The notes: generated from the sequence alone by a model not told the origin. A stretch of DNA of 33,861 bases from Rhodothermales bacterium (GCA_028284545.1 JANQRN010000019.1:1-33861); one strand, 5' to 3'. Shown: positions 1-9,889, counted from the stretch's first letter. Numbers and translations are program-made.

Positions 1-32
1 CCTCAACCCTCAACCCTCCACCCTCAACCCCC
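1..32. repeat. C-rich heptamer tandem repeat (CCCTCAA-type)
   Basis: C-runs start exactly 7 nt apart at 7-9, 14-16, 21-23 and 28-32. They are separated by TCAA, TCCA and TCAA, so the unit is CCCTCAA with one variant copy. The repeat runs off the left window edge and ends 5 nt before the queG start. The minus strand therefore has four G-runs of three or more with 4-nt loops, which fits the usual G-quadruplex pattern. Whether it forms one, or affects expression of queG or of a gene to the left, cannot be judged from sequence. Confidence 0.85.
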
Positions 33-37
33 ACGTC

Positions 38-1015
38 GTGTCCTCCCGCCTCACGCGAAAACTCAAACGACGCGCTAATGAGCTTGGCTTCGAGGCCTGC
101 GGCGTGTCACGCGCGCAGCAACTCGACGAAGAAGCCCGCAGACTTGAGACGTGGCTCAACCGCGGCATGCATGCTGACATGAGATGGATGGAGAACCATT
201 TCGACAAACGAACAGACCCGAGGCTACTCGTCGACGGCGCGCGCTCTGTGGTTTCGGTAATTGACAACTACTACCAACCCATCGAGCGCGACCCGTCCGG
301 CGATGTCGCAGATGTCTCTCGCTATGCCTGGGGTGACGACTACCACCGCGTATTCAAGAAGAAGCTCCTGTCACTCTTGTCGTGGCTCAACGAAGAGGTC
401 GGCGCGGAAGTAAATGGGCGCGCCTTTGTTGACTCCGCGCCAGTCATGGATAAGGCGTGGGCACAGAGATCCGGTGTCGGATGGATTGGCAAGAATGCCA
501 ACCTGTTGCGAAAAGGAATGGGCTCCTGGTTCTTCATCGGCGAACTGATCGTCGACGTCGAACTCATTCCGGATTCGGCTGCTGTGGATCACTGCGGTTC
601 GTGCACCCGCTGTATCGACGCGTGCCCGACCGATGCGATTGTGGAGCCGTACGTAGTTGATGCCAATCGCTGTATCTCGTACCTGACAATCGAGAACCGG
701 GGAGATAAGATCGACCCTGAGCTCGCGGCGAAATCAGGCAAGTGGGTTTTCGGATGCGACGTCTGCCAGGACGTCTGCCCGTGGAACAGTTTCCGAAAGC
801 CAACACAGGAACGACGGTACTACCCGCGACGAGGCACCACCGACCGTACGCTACAGAACTGGATTGGCATCAGCGAAGCAGAGTTCCTTGATGCTTTTGC
901 GGGGAGCCCGATCAGACGCGCGGGCCATGCCGGCATGATTCGGAATGCGCGTGCCGTACTCCGCAATGCCGAACACGGCGCGACGAGCGGGGGCGACACC
1001 GATAAGCCCGTCTAG
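38..1015 (+). CDS. queG: Epoxyqueuosine reductase QueG
   Basis: Cytoplasmic cobalamin- and Fe-S-dependent enzyme that reduces epoxyqueuosine to queuosine in the wobble position of GUN-anticodon tRNAs, the last step of queuosine synthesis. The 325-aa product opens with the typical N-terminal region (LGFEACGVSRAQQLDE) and has the DSAPVMDKAWAQRSGVGWIGKN catalytic segment (residues 132-153) with the conserved Asp132. Two ferredoxin-type clusters follow: C186/C189/C192/C196 (CGSCTRCIDACP) and C240/C243/C247 (CDVCQDVCPWN), with another Cys at 212. The length is usual for bacterial QueG proteins without a C-terminal HEAT extension. The start is GTG directly behind the heptamer repeat, and no Shine-Dalgarno sequence is visible. 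The stop codon overlaps that of the convergent histidine kinase in the tetranucleotide CTAG. Confidence 0.95.
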   Translation: MSSRLTRKLKRRANELGFEACGVSRAQQLDEEARRLETWLNRGMHADMRWMENHFDKRTDPRLLVDGARSVVSVIDNYYQPIERDPSGDVADVSRYAWGDDYHRVFKKKLLSLLSWLNEEVGAEVNGRAFVDSAPVMDKAWAQRSGVGWIGKNANLLRKGMGSWFFIGELIVDVELIPDSAAVDHCGSCTRCIDACPTDAIVEPYVVDANRCISYLTIENRGDKIDPELAAKSGKWVFGCDVCQDVCPWNSFRKPTQERRYYPRRGTTDRTLQNWIGISEAEFLDAFAGSPIRRAGHAGMIRNARAVLRNAEHGATSGGDTDKPV

Positions 1016-3285
1016 GATTCCGGGTCGGGCAGAACCAGCCTGATGGTCGTACCGTGGCCAGGCGAGCTTTCAGCCTCGATGCTACCGCCCATCGCTGTCG
1101 CCAGTCGATGCGCGACCGTCAGCCCGAGTCCAGCACCCTCGAACGAGCGGTTCAGTCGATCGTCACCTTGTACAAACGCCTCGAAGATCTGCGCAAGCTG
1201 CGCCTCGTCCATGCCCACGCCTTCGTCGGTTATCTCGACGACCGCGTGACCCTCGATCCGCCGGGCATTCACCGTAATGGTGCCGGCGTCAGTGAATTTG
1301 ATCGCGTTGGCCATGATGCGATCGAGGATCTTCGCGATGCGCGCCTGATCGCCGAGTGCCAGTGCTCCCTCGTCGGCCTCGAGTACCAGGGCGAGCCCAG
1401 AGTCGTCTGCGAGCCGCTGGTGTCGTCTGCACAAATCTCCGGCAAGGGCAGAGAGATCGACTGGCGCCCGCGACAACGCCAGGAGACCACTCTCGAGATT
1501 CGAAAGGTCAAGTAGGTCCTCAACGACTGTGAGCAGCTCGCCAGAACGTTCTTCAATGGCGCCGGCGAACTCAGCAAGCCCAGACAAAGGGTTATCGGCA
1601 GGCGCTTCCTCCAGATCCCGACGCATCATCTCAGCGAAGCCGTGCACGGTACCAAGGGGCGTTCGCAGTTCATGGCTCATCGTGGCGATGAATGACGTCT
1701 TGCGTCGAGCCTCTGACTCTGCTGCACGGCGCGCTTTCTCGATGAGTTCCTCTGCCTCTTTCTGCTCACTGATGTCGACCACTATACCGGTAACGGACAG
1801 TTGTCCCTGCGCATCGCGCTGGGCTGTCGCGTCTTCTCGAAGCCAGCGAACCTGACCCTGTGGGTGCTCAAACCTGAACACGGTACGCGAGGCAAGTCCG
1901 GCTTGCAGCGCCGAATGGTGATTCTCGATGGCCGTTCTTCCAACTTCGTCCAGACCGGCCTCAAACCAGCGAGCTGTCTCCCCCCCACCGACGACGTCGC
2001 GAACATCGATTCCGAACAACCCCTCGAACTGTCGGGTGGCGAAGAGGTACACGCGCCGGCCGTCGGGACGGAGCACATAGCTGAAGAGTCCATCATCTAT
2101 CGACTCAACGGCAAGACGATACCTGTAGCCGGTCTGCACCGCGCTCCACTGGCGTTCGAAGACGCGCACGAGTTCGTCGGTATGGCCAAGCACCTGCGAC
2201 CGTTCAGCGGGCGTCAGCGCGCGGCGATCGCGATACGAGACGAACCCGCCGACGTCGTCACCTACCAGAAACGGCGTCCAGAACACATCGTCGGCATCAG
2301 ACTCCAACAGCGACGATACAGCATCGGCGGCATCCGCCGACTTGTCGCCGCTGCCATCGACCGCGCTCAGGTCGGGCCAAGCGGCACGTACACGGAATTC
2401 ATCGTCGTGTGGGTTGGCGACAACGATGGCGACCTCGTCGACACCAATAGCGCGCGCCAGAACCTGGGCGGCACGCTCGAGGAAGCGCTGTTCATCGGGT
2501 TCTTCGGTAGCGGCTCTCCGAAGCGATACTTCCGCGCTCTTGTACCGATTCCGGATCTCGATCGCCTGCTCCTGCTCGAAGACTTCCGTCTGGTCGAGTA
2601 ACATCAGTACAGATCCAACGAGTTCTCCCTCGTGATCGCGAATGGGCGAACCCGTGACATACAAGATCCGTGGGCGCTCGACTTCGACGCGACAGCGGAC
2701 GCGGGAGAGGCTAAACGCCACACCGTGCTCTACGAGTTTGGCTATTGCTGATTCTGTTCCAGTGTCAAATCCGACATCGTCGATCGACCAATTGTCTTTG
2801 GTGTCAAGCATCTGTCGCAGCTGGTCGTTCTCAAATGTGACGTTACCGCGTGCATCAAGGTGCACAATACCGGTAGGTGCCTGCGTCAGAAACGTATCGT
2901 AGAGTCGCTCGCTCTGAGCTAGTGTCTGCTCGAGTGCTGTGTGGTCTTCAAGTTCGTCGAGGAGTATGAGCGCGGCCTCCTTCACGCCCGTTAGAGCGGC
3001 ACCCCGGGCACGCACCATCCGCTCAACGCCCGCATCGTCGACATAGCGTATGACTCTCTCCGTTCGATCAACCTGTGAGCCAATCGCAACTTGTGCCAGT
3101 GCCTCAAGCACCAACGCGCGTTCGCCATTCGCCGCGTCCAGCAGTAGCGCACCCGCCGGGTTGGCATCCAGCAAGCCTTCCTTCGGATGAAAGACGACAG
3201 CGGCTGTCGGGATATTTGCCAGGTCCGCAAGCACGGTCTGGTGGGATGTCTCCATATTCACAGGCATTGGGGGCGGGAACGCCAT
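1012..3285 (-). CDS. Multi-PAS/GAF sensor histidine kinase
   Basis: Two-component sensor kinase of about 757 aa. Reading order: two PAS-like segments (roughly 20-105 and 125-235), a GAF-like segment (265-390), a third PAS with PAC-type end (400-515, ending VTGIVVDISEQKEAEE), a HisKA dimerisation domain with the H-box FIATMSHELRTPLG (phospho-accepting His538) and an HATPase domain ending with the G2 motif GAGLGLTVAHRLA. No transmembrane segment is seen, so it probably senses a cytoplasmic signal, perhaps redox or a ligand. No response regulator gene is adjacent and there is no receiver domain, so it is an orphan kinase. The ATG at 3285 is preferred because a G-run lies about 6 nt upstream; an in-frame GTG at 3309 and ATGs at 3267 and 3255 are alternatives. 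The 3' end overlaps queG by 4 nt, tail to tail. Confidence 0.9.
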   Translation of the reverse strand: MAFPPPMPVNMETSHQTVLADLANIPTAAVVFHPKEGLLDANPAGALLLDAANGERALVLEALAQVAIGSQVDRTERVIRYVDDAGVERMVRARGAALTGVKEAALILLDELEDHTALEQTLAQSERLYDTFLTQAPTGIVHLDARGNVTFENDQLRQMLDTKDNWSIDDVGFDTGTESAIAKLVEHGVAFSLSRVRCRVEVERPRILYVTGSPIRDHEGELVGSVLMLLDQTEVFEQEQAIEIRNRYKSAEVSLRRAATEEPDEQRFLERAAQVLARAIGVDEVAIVVANPHDDEFRVRAAWPDLSAVDGSGDKSADAADAVSSLLESDADDVFWTPFLVGDDVGGFVSYRDRRALTPAERSQVLGHTDELVRVFERQWSAVQTGYRYRLAVESIDDGLFSYVLRPDGRRVYLFATRQFEGLFGIDVRDVVGGGETARWFEAGLDEVGRTAIENHHSALQAGLASRTVFRFEHPQGQVRWLREDATAQRDAQGQLSVTGIVVDISEQKEAEELIEKARRAAESEARRKTSFIATMSHELRTPLGTVHGFAEMMRRDLEEAPADNPLSGLAEFAGAIEERSGELLTVVEDLLDLSNLESGLLALSRAPVDLSALAGDLCRRHQRLADDSGLALVLEADEGALALGDQARIAKILDRIMANAIKFTDAGTITVNARRIEGHAVVEITDEGVGMDEAQLAQIFEAFVQGDDRLNRSFEGAGLGLTVAHRLATAMGGSIEAESSPGHGTTIRLVLPDPES

Positions 3286-3397
3286 TCTGGGCCCCCCACA
3301 GAGTCTCACTCTGAGAATCGGTCGTTTGCCGGCCGGCTTCAGTCTGTTGTGTGATCTCTCGGGGTCGATGCCCTCCCCAAACCAAAAAGGGGGCCAA

Positions 3398-4672
3398 TCA
3401 GGAAGTCGGATGCGGCTCGTAGCGTCTGATCCAGAGCACCCAGACCACCCCGCAGAGGATCTGAAGTCCGGCCAGAAGCACTATTGTTTCGCGAAGACCT
3501 AGAAGGCCTGCCTGAAGCACGAGTCCGGCGAGCAGTATGGAGAGCGTCTCGGCTACCATAACCAGTAACCATTCTGTCGCGAATATTCGGCCGCGATAGG
3601 CATCGATGCTGCGCTGCTGAAGAATCACCGTACTCATCACCCAGTTTGCGCCTCCGGCGGCGTGTGCAAAGACGACGCACAGCAGGGCCGCGAAGTGCCA
3701 TGGGACCAGCGCAAGGGTGAGGTAGCCCGCACCGCAAGCCACCGTTAGTAACCCCAGGTAGATGGGCCAGCGGTCGACGTTGCTCAGGTATCGGCGGGCA
3801 AGGATGGGCCCGATTCCAGTGCCGGCTCCGCGAGCCGCGAAGAGCCATCCGAGCGCGACGTCTGGTGCGTCGGGCATCATCACTGCGGCAACCAGGGCAA
3901 GCGTGAAGATCAGTCCGCCCCCACCAAGCGCCCACACCGCTTTTGCGATCGAGATGCGGCCCACTTCGAGGCGCTCGCGCATGCGTCGCCAGCCCAACGC
4001 AATGTCTCGGTTGGCATCACTGATCATCGACCGTATCGCGGCCAGGCCGCGTAGCGAAGAAGCGGCGGCCACCGCTGTTTGTTGCGGAATGCGCGCCGCG
4101 AATATCAGCACTGCCGAGACGATGTAGCTCGCGCTGTCGAGAACAAATACGACCTGCGGACCGAACGCGGCCGTCGCGAATCCGCCGATAGCCGCACCGA
4201 CGGCCAGCATTACAGACCAACTCGCGGCCATCAATGCGTTCGCAGTGACCAATTCCTCCGGTCGCGTCACATTGGGTACCGAGGACGTCTTTGCCGGCTG
4301 GAAAACAGCACTGGCAAATACCTGAAGCGACGTCAATACGTACGCCAGAATGATGTCCCCTGAATCCTCCACCAAAAGCAGACCGAGCACAACCACCGCG
4401 CGGATAACGTCGCAAGCGATCATCAAGCGGCGCCTGTTGAATCGGTCCACGATCAGGCCGGCGATCGGCGACGCCAGCGCTCCGGGCAGCATCTTGGCGA
4501 TGAACACAAAACTGAGCGCAAGCGGGGACGCGGTGAGCCCCAGGATGAGCGTGATCAGCGCGACAAAATTGAGCCAGTCGCCGAGCAGAGAAATGATATT
4601 GCCAAGCCACAGGTACCGGAAGTCCCGGTTCCGCCGTACGAGCGTCAGGTACCCAACGCTCTCGCTACTCAC
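3398..4672 (-). CDS. MFS transporter (EntS/MFS_3-like exporter)
   Basis: Inner-membrane major facilitator superfamily protein of 424 aa with about 11-12 predicted hydrophobic segments. The N-terminal half has the family signature: [22 protein letters not shown] at the first helix and [19 protein letters not shown] at the loop 2/3 motif A. This pattern is typical of the MFS_3 drug or siderophore exporters such as EntS. The substrate cannot be deduced. The GTG start (4672-4670) overlaps the lysS stop in GTGA, so translation is probably coupled to lysS. The gene is the last of the PPIase-lysS-MFS operon; the 3' flank has a weak C-run/G-run inverted repeat without a U-tract. Confidence 0.88.
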   Translation of the reverse strand: MSSESVGYLTLVRRNRDFRYLWLGNIISLLGDWLNFVALITLILGLTASPLALSFVFIAKMLPGALASPIAGLIVDRFNRRRLMIACDVIRAVVVLGLLLVEDSGDIILAYVLTSLQVFASAVFQPAKTSSVPNVTRPEELVTANALMAASWSVMLAVGAAIGGFATAAFGPQVVFVLDSASYIVSAVLIFAARIPQQTAVAAASSLRGLAAIRSMISDANRDIALGWRRMRERLEVGRISIAKAVWALGGGGLIFTLALVAAVMMPDAPDVALGWLFAARGAGTGIGPILARRYLSNVDRWPIYLGLLTVACGAGYLTLALVPWHFAALLCVVFAHAAGGANWVMSTVILQQRSIDAYRGRIFATEWLLVMVAETLSILLAGLVLQAGLLGLRETIVLLAGLQILCGVVWVLWIRRYEPHPTS

Positions 4673-6246
4673 GCTCCGTCTTCTGTATCGGCGGTTTCAG
4701 CGCCTTCAGACGCAGCTGCTTCTGTCTCCGGCTTGAGCAGTGGAAACAGGATGACATCCCGGATCGATTGTTCATTCGTCAGCAGCATCGTCAATCTGTC
4801 GATGCCCATACCAAGGCCAGCTGTTGGTGGCATCCCGTACTCCAGCGCCCGGATGTAGTCCTCGTCGATCGGCATCGCCTCCTCATCGCCTCCTGCGCGC
4901 AGGCGCACCTGCTCTTCGAGTCGCGCACGCTGGTCGCGCGGGTCGTTCAGTTCGCTGAATGCGTTGCACAGTTCTTTCCCGTTACATATCGCCTCGAACC
5001 GCTCCACAAGTCCGGGTTCCGACCGGTGTGCCTTCGCGAGTGGTGAGAGTTCGACCGGATAGTCGGTGATGAATGTGGGCTGGATCAACTTGGGTTCAAC
5101 GGTTGCGCCAAAGATCTCGTCAATGATCTTTCCGCTACCCATCGATGACTCGACGCCGATCCCGATTTCGTTTGCCGCTGTGGCAAGCGCATCCCGGTCC
5201 AGACCGCGGAGGTCTCGTCCAGTTGCTTCAGCGATTGCGTCGAACATCGGTACTCGTCTCCACGGCCGCCTAAAGGAGATCGTGTTCTCGCCTACCCGAA
5301 CATCAGCAGTCCCGTGCAACTCGATCGCCAGGAACTCAACCAGTTCTTCCACCAAATCCATCATCCACCCGTAGTCGCGGTACGCGACATACAGCTCCAT
5401 CATGGTGAACTCAGGGTTGTGGAATCTGCTGAGGCCTTCGTTTCGGAAGTCCTTCGCAATCTCGTAGACCCCTTCGAATCCACCAACGATGAGCCGCTTG
5501 AGGTACAGTTCATCTGCGATCCGGAGGTACAGCGTCGTGCCGAGCGCGTTGTGATGGGTGGTGAACGGACGAGCACTCGCGCCACCGTATAGCGGCTGCA
5601 GCACCGGCGTCTCAACCTCCAGGTACCCGCGGTCATCGAGAAACCTGCGCATTGCGCTTATCAGCTTCGCGCGCTGAACAAAGGTCGCGCGAACCCCTTC
5701 GTGCAACATGAGGTCGACGTACCGCTGCCGGTATCTGAATTCCTTGTCAGACACCTCGTTATACACCTGACCGTCGGTTTCCTTTTCGATCGGGAGCGGA
5801 CGCAGTGCTTTGGCAAGCAGCTCCAACTGCTCAACGTGCACCGAGACCTCGCCCGTCTTCGTCCTGAACGCAAACCCGCGAACCCCGACGATATCGCCAA
5901 TGTCCAGCAGACGTTTGAAGACTTCGTTGTAGAATCCGTCCGGCAGATCATCTCGTCGCACGTACGCCTGGATTCTTCCGGACGCATCCTGAAAGTGGAA
6001 GAACGAGGCCTTTCCCATGACGCGTTTGGCCATGATTCGCCCGGCCATGCTCACGACGAGAGGACTGCCACCGTCAGAGTCATCGTGCCTCGGCTGATGC
6101 TCGGCATCGTCAAACTGCGCCAGCACGTCACGCGCACGATGGGTCACCTCCCACGCGTACGGGTAGGCGTTGATGCCTCTCGATTCGAGTTGCTCCAGTT
6201 CTTCGAGCCTTCGGATTTCCTGCTCGGAGCGTGGCGATTCAGACAT
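4669..6246 (-). CDS. lysS: Lysyl-tRNA synthetase, class II
   Basis: Cytoplasmic enzyme charging tRNA-Lys with lysine using ATP. The 525-aa product has an N-terminal anticodon-binding OB-fold (roughly 65-155, with [18 protein letters not shown]), class II motif 2 ([20 protein letters not shown]) and motif 3 ([19 protein letters not shown]), followed by the usual [11 protein letters not shown] end and a short acidic/Ala-rich tail. The length is slightly above the standard 490-510 aa because of that tail. The ATG start at 6246 lies 15 nt downstream of the PPIase stop, and the stop overlaps the MFS start by 4 nt, so the three genes form one transcription unit. No paralogue is visible in the window. 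Confidence 0.97.
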   Translation of the reverse strand: MSESPRSEQEIRRLEELEQLESRGINAYPYAWEVTHRARDVLAQFDDAEHQPRHDDSDGGSPLVVSMAGRIMAKRVMGKASFFHFQDASGRIQAYVRRDDLPDGFYNEVFKRLLDIGDIVGVRGFAFRTKTGEVSVHVEQLELLAKALRPLPIEKETDGQVYNEVSDKEFRYRQRYVDLMLHEGVRATFVQRAKLISAMRRFLDDRGYLEVETPVLQPLYGGASARPFTTHHNALGTTLYLRIADELYLKRLIVGGFEGVYEIAKDFRNEGLSRFHNPEFTMMELYVAYRDYGWMMDLVEELVEFLAIELHGTADVRVGENTISFRRPWRRVPMFDAIAEATGRDLRGLDRDALATAANEIGIGVESSMGSGKIIDEIFGATVEPKLIQPTFITDYPVELSPLAKAHRSEPGLVERFEAICNGKELCNAFSELNDPRDQRARLEEQVRLRAGGDEEAMPIDEDYIRALEYGMPPTAGLGMGIDRLTMLLTNEQSIRDVILFPLLKPETEAAASEGAETADTEDGA

Positions 6247-6261
6247 CGTTCAGTGACAGCA

Positions 6262-6993
6262 CTACTGCTGTGGTTCGTAGTTCTCAAGCGGTCTTACGAA
6301 CATCCTGACGCTCTCGATCGGCCGGTCGGCCAGCGGACCACCGCGGCCGAGTCGTTTGGGCGTCTCGACGTTCGCAATCGCATCAAGCACGTCGAAACCT
6401 TCGACCAACTCGCCGAACACGGTGTACTGCATGTCCAGAAAAGGAGCACCACCGACGTTCAGGTAGTGAGCCCTCAGGGAATCGTCGAACGCGAAGTCCG
6501 GATGAATGCGCTGTATTTGCGTTTCGATTTGATCGAGATCGACCGCGGGAAAAGGGCGGCCGTGAACGATATAGAACTGACTCCCGCTGGAACGCCTCTC
6601 CGGATTCACCTGGTCGGGTTGTCGAGCAGCCGCCAGTGCACCCCGGCGGTGCACCCGATCCGGACTGATCTCAGCGGGGACGGTATAGCCCGGGTCACCG
6701 TCGCCATCGTTCATGGGGTCGGAATCCTTCGAGTTCGGGTCGCCACCCTGGATCATGAAACCGCGCATCACTCGGTGGAACGTCGTGCTGTCGTAGAACT
6801 GTTCTGCGACCAGCTTCGCGAAGTTGTCCCGATGAAGCGGAGTTTCGTCGTACAAGCGCACGACCATTTTTCCCAGGCGGGTTTCGATTTCGTAGTAGTT
6901 CGTTGACACGTCTCGCTGAGTGATAAGCGGCTTCCAGGCCAGAGCAACGAGTACGAACCCAACGGCTGCAGCTCCGAGGGTGCGGACGTTCAT
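6262..6993 (-). CDS. Cyclophilin-type peptidyl-prolyl cis-trans isomerase, membrane-anchored or exported
   Basis: Prolyl isomerase and folding helper of 243 aa. A hydrophobic N-terminal segment (about residues 5-22) suggests a signal peptide or membrane anchor and hence action in the periplasm. The cyclophilin domain follows: ETRLGKMVVRLYDETPLHRDNFAKLV, the active-site stretch TTFHRVMRGFMIQGGDP, then SSGSQFYIVHGRP and YTVFGELVEGFDVLDAIA. It is first in the operon with lysS and the MFS gene. The ATG at 6993 has no clear Shine-Dalgarno sequence. The 126-nt intergenic space upstream (6994-7119) should hold the operon promoter, but no convincing -35/-10 pair was recognised there. Confidence 0.93.
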   Translation of the reverse strand: MNVRTLGAAAVGFVLVALAWKPLITQRDVSTNYYEIETRLGKMVVRLYDETPLHRDNFAKLVAEQFYDSTTFHRVMRGFMIQGGDPNSKDSDPMNDGDGDPGYTVPAEISPDRVHRRGALAAARQPDQVNPERRSSGSQFYIVHGRPFPAVDLDQIETQIQRIHPDFAFDDSLRAHYLNVGGAPFLDMQYTVFGELVEGFDVLDAIANVETPKRLGRGGPLADRPIESVRMFVRPLENYEPQQ

Positions 6994-7119
6994 GTTCGGT
7001 GTACCGGATAATTGCCGAGTTCTACCCGGCAGATTGGTGGGTCAGTACAGCCTGTAAGTTTAACAAACATGCGGCCAAGGTGCTTGCAGATCCGATTCTT
7101 CGCACACTATCCATTCGGC

Positions 7120-8010
7120 CTACTCGTTCCGTAGCGCCTCGGCGACCATGTCGAGCATTCTCTCGGCGACGTCGGGAGATATGTGTTGACCCCGAACTGC
7201 GAGGCGCACGGTCTCCGTTGCGAGTGCCGCGTAGACGGGTAGCAGGTGTTCCCGGTTCGCGCGGAGCGCCTCCAGGTGCAAACGCAGTGTACCAGCATCC
7301 CCTCTGGCGATAGGCCCGGTCAATGCAGCGGCGGGGGCGTCGCGATCGATGTTCTTCAGCGTCTCATGTACAAGCGGCATGAAGATCCTCGAGTCGGGAG
7401 CGCCGACGCGGGAAGGCGTCTCAAACAGCTCGTCCACCATCCCGAGCAAGGTTGTCACGAAGTTGGAAGCGATCGACGCGGCGAGATGATAACGGGGCTT
7501 GAGTGAGGTAGGAATGTGTATCGGCCTGCTGTCGAGCAGTACCGCTATTCGATCTGCAGCGGCCACTGCAGCATCGTCACCCTCGATCCCGATGTAACAA
7601 TCCTTGAAGGGCCGTGGCGCCGCGTCCCGCGGGAACGTCTGAAGCGGGTGGAACGACGCCGTGACTGCCCCCCGATCCGCAACCGGTCCAAGTGCCGCGG
7701 CGCTAAGGCTGCCCGACGTATGCGCGACGAAAACACCCTCCCAGTCTTCCCGAAGCGCTGCCATCTGAGAAGCGACGGATCGGATCGCGTCGTCTGGAAC
7801 ACACACAAAAACGGCGTCTGTGTTATCCGGTATGTCAGCCAGAGAGTCGCTGGATGAGTCGGCGCCGATCATAATGGCCAGCCGTCCCGCATCCCGCTTG
7901 ACCGCGCTGACGACAGCGACCGCTCGGAAGCCCGCTGCCACGAGTGCGGGCGCCAGCGAACGTGCGACCGCACCCGCCCCAACTATTGCCACGGCTCCAG
8001 ACGCGGTCAT
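7120..8010 (-). CDS. Rossmann-like and DUF2520 domain protein
   Basis: The 296-aa product begins with an NAD(P)-binding Rossmann motif (VAIVGAGAVARSLAPAL, residues 7-23) and continues with a ProC/6-phosphogluconate dehydrogenase-like first domain (DAVFVCVPDDAI; VAHTSGSLS; ASFHPLQTFP). The C-terminal helical half matches what I know of the DUF2520 family (KPRYHLAASIASNFVTTLLG; LTGPIARGDAGTLRLHL). The family is thought to be an oxidoreductase, but its substrate is not established. The ATG overlaps the stop of the upstream PLP-enzyme gene in ATGA, so the two are translationally coupled. It is the last gene of the operon starting near 11837. Confidence 0.85.
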   Translation of the reverse strand: MTASGAVAIVGAGAVARSLAPALVAAGFRAVAVVSAVKRDAGRLAIMIGADSSSDSLADIPDNTDAVFVCVPDDAIRSVASQMAALREDWEGVFVAHTSGSLSAAALGPVADRGAVTASFHPLQTFPRDAAPRPFKDCYIGIEGDDAAVAAADRIAVLLDSRPIHIPTSLKPRYHLAASIASNFVTTLLGMVDELFETPSRVGAPDSRIFMPLVHETLKNIDRDAPAAALTGPIARGDAGTLRLHLEALRANREHLLPVYAALATETVRLAVRGQHISPDVAERMLDMVAEALRNE

Positions 8011-9305
8011 GTTAGATCATCGATGAGGGTCAGTAATCTCTCAACTTCGGCGGACGTGTGGTAATGGGCAAGCCCGATACGCACCATCCCCCCCGCGTCT
8101 TGCAGGCCTAGATGCTGAATCACTTCCACCGCGTAGTAGTCACCAGACCAGACGAAGACGTTCGCGGCAGCAAGTCGCTTCGCGACCTCGTCGGGTGGGA
8201 CTCCGTCGACTGTTATACACACCGTCGGCACGCGGTCAACGAGCTCGTCGTGCGCTGTGATTCCGTAGATCTTTACGCCGGCGATTGCCGCCAGGCCGTC
8301 CAGTAGTTGACGACACAGCACCCGCTCATAGCGTTCAGCTGCATCCATCGCCACCGCAAGTCGTGACCGCCGGTCACCCGTGTTCGGACCATCTGCTTCA
8401 ACCTCTCCGGCGAGCCACTCGAGATACTCGATCGCGCCAAGAGTGCCGGCCATCCCCTCATGCGACAGCGTTCCAGTCTCCCATCGGTGCGGTAGATCAT
8501 TCGAGGCCGGTCGAACCTTGTACGGATTTAGTGACTTCAGATGCTCGCGACGCCCCCACAGGATGCCCTGATGAGGACCGAAGAACTTGTAGGCCGAACA
8601 CGACAGAAAATCACAGCCAAGATCCTGCACATCAGCGAGTCGGTGTGGGACAAGTTGGACGGCGTCGACGTAGGACAGCACCTCGGCGTCGGCGAGAGTA
8701 CCGCACATGGACTTGACGTCATTGATCGTGCCGAGCGCGTTGCTTGCGTAGTTGATTGCGGCAATGCGTGTCTTGCTGGAGATCAAGCTCTCCAGATCTG
8801 CCATCTTGAACCGGAAAGTCTCCTTGTCGAACGGCAGCCAGCGAACCGTCAGCCCAAGATCGCGGGCGAGCAACAGCCAGGGGGCGACGTTGGCGTCATG
8901 GTCCATTCGCGTCAGGATGATCTCGTCTCCTGCCGAGAGCTGATGGCCAAGGGACCGCGAGACCGCAAACGTCAGCGACGTCATGTTTTGCCCAAACACG
9001 ATCTCGGCGGCGGATGAGGCTCCAAGCAGATCGGCCATTGCCTCGTGGGCCTGCTCCAGCACCCCATCGGTCACTATCGCCGTTCTGAAATACCCGCCAC
9101 TGTTTGCGTTCTGCTCGACGAAGTAGCGCGAGGTTCGATCAATCACGTGCCGCGGCACCTGCGTACCGGCCGGCGTGTCGAAGTACACGCGCGGTATGCC
9201 GTCATCCGTCACAGATAGCGACGCAAACTGATCGCGAACGAGGTCAATCGGAAAGGTCAAGTCAGCAATCTCTGTAATTTGTGGTTGCGCCCGACGAGCG
9301 GTCAC
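8007..9305 (-). CDS. Cysteine desulfurase-like PLP enzyme (class V aminotransferase fold)
   Basis: The 432-aa product has the class V aminotransferase/NifS fold: YFDTPAGTQVPRHVIDR near the N-terminus, TRMDHDANVAPWLLLARD in the PLP-binding region and the Schiff-base lysine in CSAYKFFGPHQGILWG (Lys240). It resembles the TIGR01976-type cysteine desulfurase-like subfamily rather than IscS or SufS, so real desulfurase activity is uncertain. The open frame extends upstream to 9593, but the GTG at 9305 is chosen for three reasons: homology to the family begins there, GAGGCGAGGAA lies just before it, and it forms a GTGA overlap with the upstream stop codon. The upstream extension is Arg/Cys-rich and overlaps the membrane-protein gene. 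The downstream DUF2520 gene overlaps by 4 nt. Confidence 0.87.
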   Translation of the reverse strand: MTARRAQPQITEIADLTFPIDLVRDQFASLSVTDDGIPRVYFDTPAGTQVPRHVIDRTSRYFVEQNANSGGYFRTAIVTDGVLEQAHEAMADLLGASSAAEIVFGQNMTSLTFAVSRSLGHQLSAGDEIILTRMDHDANVAPWLLLARDLGLTVRWLPFDKETFRFKMADLESLISSKTRIAAINYASNALGTINDVKSMCGTLADAEVLSYVDAVQLVPHRLADVQDLGCDFLSCSAYKFFGPHQGILWGRREHLKSLNPYKVRPASNDLPHRWETGTLSHEGMAGTLGAIEYLEWLAGEVEADGPNTGDRRSRLAVAMDAAERYERVLCRQLLDGLAAIAGVKIYGITAHDELVDRVPTVCITVDGVPPDEVAKRLAAANVFVWSGDYYAVEVIQHLGLQDAGGMVRIGLAHYHTSAEVERLLTLIDDLT

Positions 9306-9889
9306 TTCCTCGCCTCTCCCCAATTCGCAACGGCATCGCTCGCCCGGTAGCGTTCGCGCCGGCCGGCAACTTTGTTTCGGTATTGCAGGAGCGCCGAAAG
9401 GTAATACTGAACAACAAACCAGTAGATGAATACAGCACCGGCCACCACGACGACGGCCAGCGCAAGCCAGTTGTTCTTCAGAAACTTGCGAAGGCTGTAG
9501 CTCGTGTTCGCGGAATACCCCCGCGACCTCGCCCACTCGCCGTAGCTCAGCCCTACGTCGCCAAATCTTCCACTCTCCATTCGCTCGTCCCATACGTCGA
9601 ACTTGGCGTCGAAGAGACTGACTACGTCGCGAAGGAGCGGCAGCGGAATCACGTAGCGGTCTATGACGAATACTCCACCCACCAGCATAGTCGTCGCAAG
9701 AACGGGAGCGAGGAGTACTTCAGTCATGAAGCTGACGGCGCCGCGCATCTCGATTCGCAGCCGTTTCCCACTCAGGCTCCCGTCAGCTCTGCGCACGTTA
9801 CGTACGGCGACCGCAGCGAGCCTCCATGGAAACGTGAGAAGCGCTAGTAGCAGAATCGCAACGAACGATATGACGGCCAGGATCAACAC
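9302..9889 (-). CDS. Uncharacterised inner-membrane protein
   Basis: I do not recognise this 195-aa product. It has an N-terminal hydrophobic helix (residues 1-30), a second pair of hydrophobic segments around 55-90 (SFMTEVLLAPVLATTMLVGG onward), a soluble middle part, a further helix around 142-165 (LALAVVVVAGAVFIYWFVVQ) and a basic C-terminus rich in Arg. It starts with GTG 9 nt after the xylB stop and its own stop overlaps the start of the PLP-enzyme gene by 4 nt, so it is clearly an operon member. Function is unknown; a partner or anchor role for the neighbouring enzymes would be a guess. Confidence 0.75.
   Translation of the reverse strand: MLILAVISFVAILLLALLTFPWRLAAVAVRNVRRADGSLSGKRLRIEMRGAVSFMTEVLLAPVLATTMLVGGVFVIDRYVIPLPLLRDVVSLFDAKFDVWDERMESGRFGDVGLSYGEWARSRGYSANTSYSLRKFLKNNWLALAVVVVAGAVFIYWFVVQYYLSALLQYRNKVAGRRERYRASDAVANWGEARK

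Noticed and set aside
1801-2601. Plus-strand frame of 266 codons inside the histidine kinase gene
   Set aside because: Antisense to PAS/GAF-coding sequence, no recognisable domain.
3299-3313. CAGAGT-CTC-ACTCTG palindrome upstream of the histidine kinase
   Set aside because: Only a 6-bp stem and position gives no clear role; may be chance.
5701-6906. Long plus-strand frame (401 codons) opposite lysS and the PPIase gene
   Set aside because: It lies antisense to two clearly recognised genes and its translation shows no family features; long shadow frames are common at this GC content.
9306-9593. N-terminal extension of the cysteine-desulfurase-like enzyme
   Set aside because: It overlaps the membrane-protein gene in another frame, is Arg/Cys-rich without homology features, and a well-placed Shine-Dalgarno and GTGA overlap mark the start at 9305.
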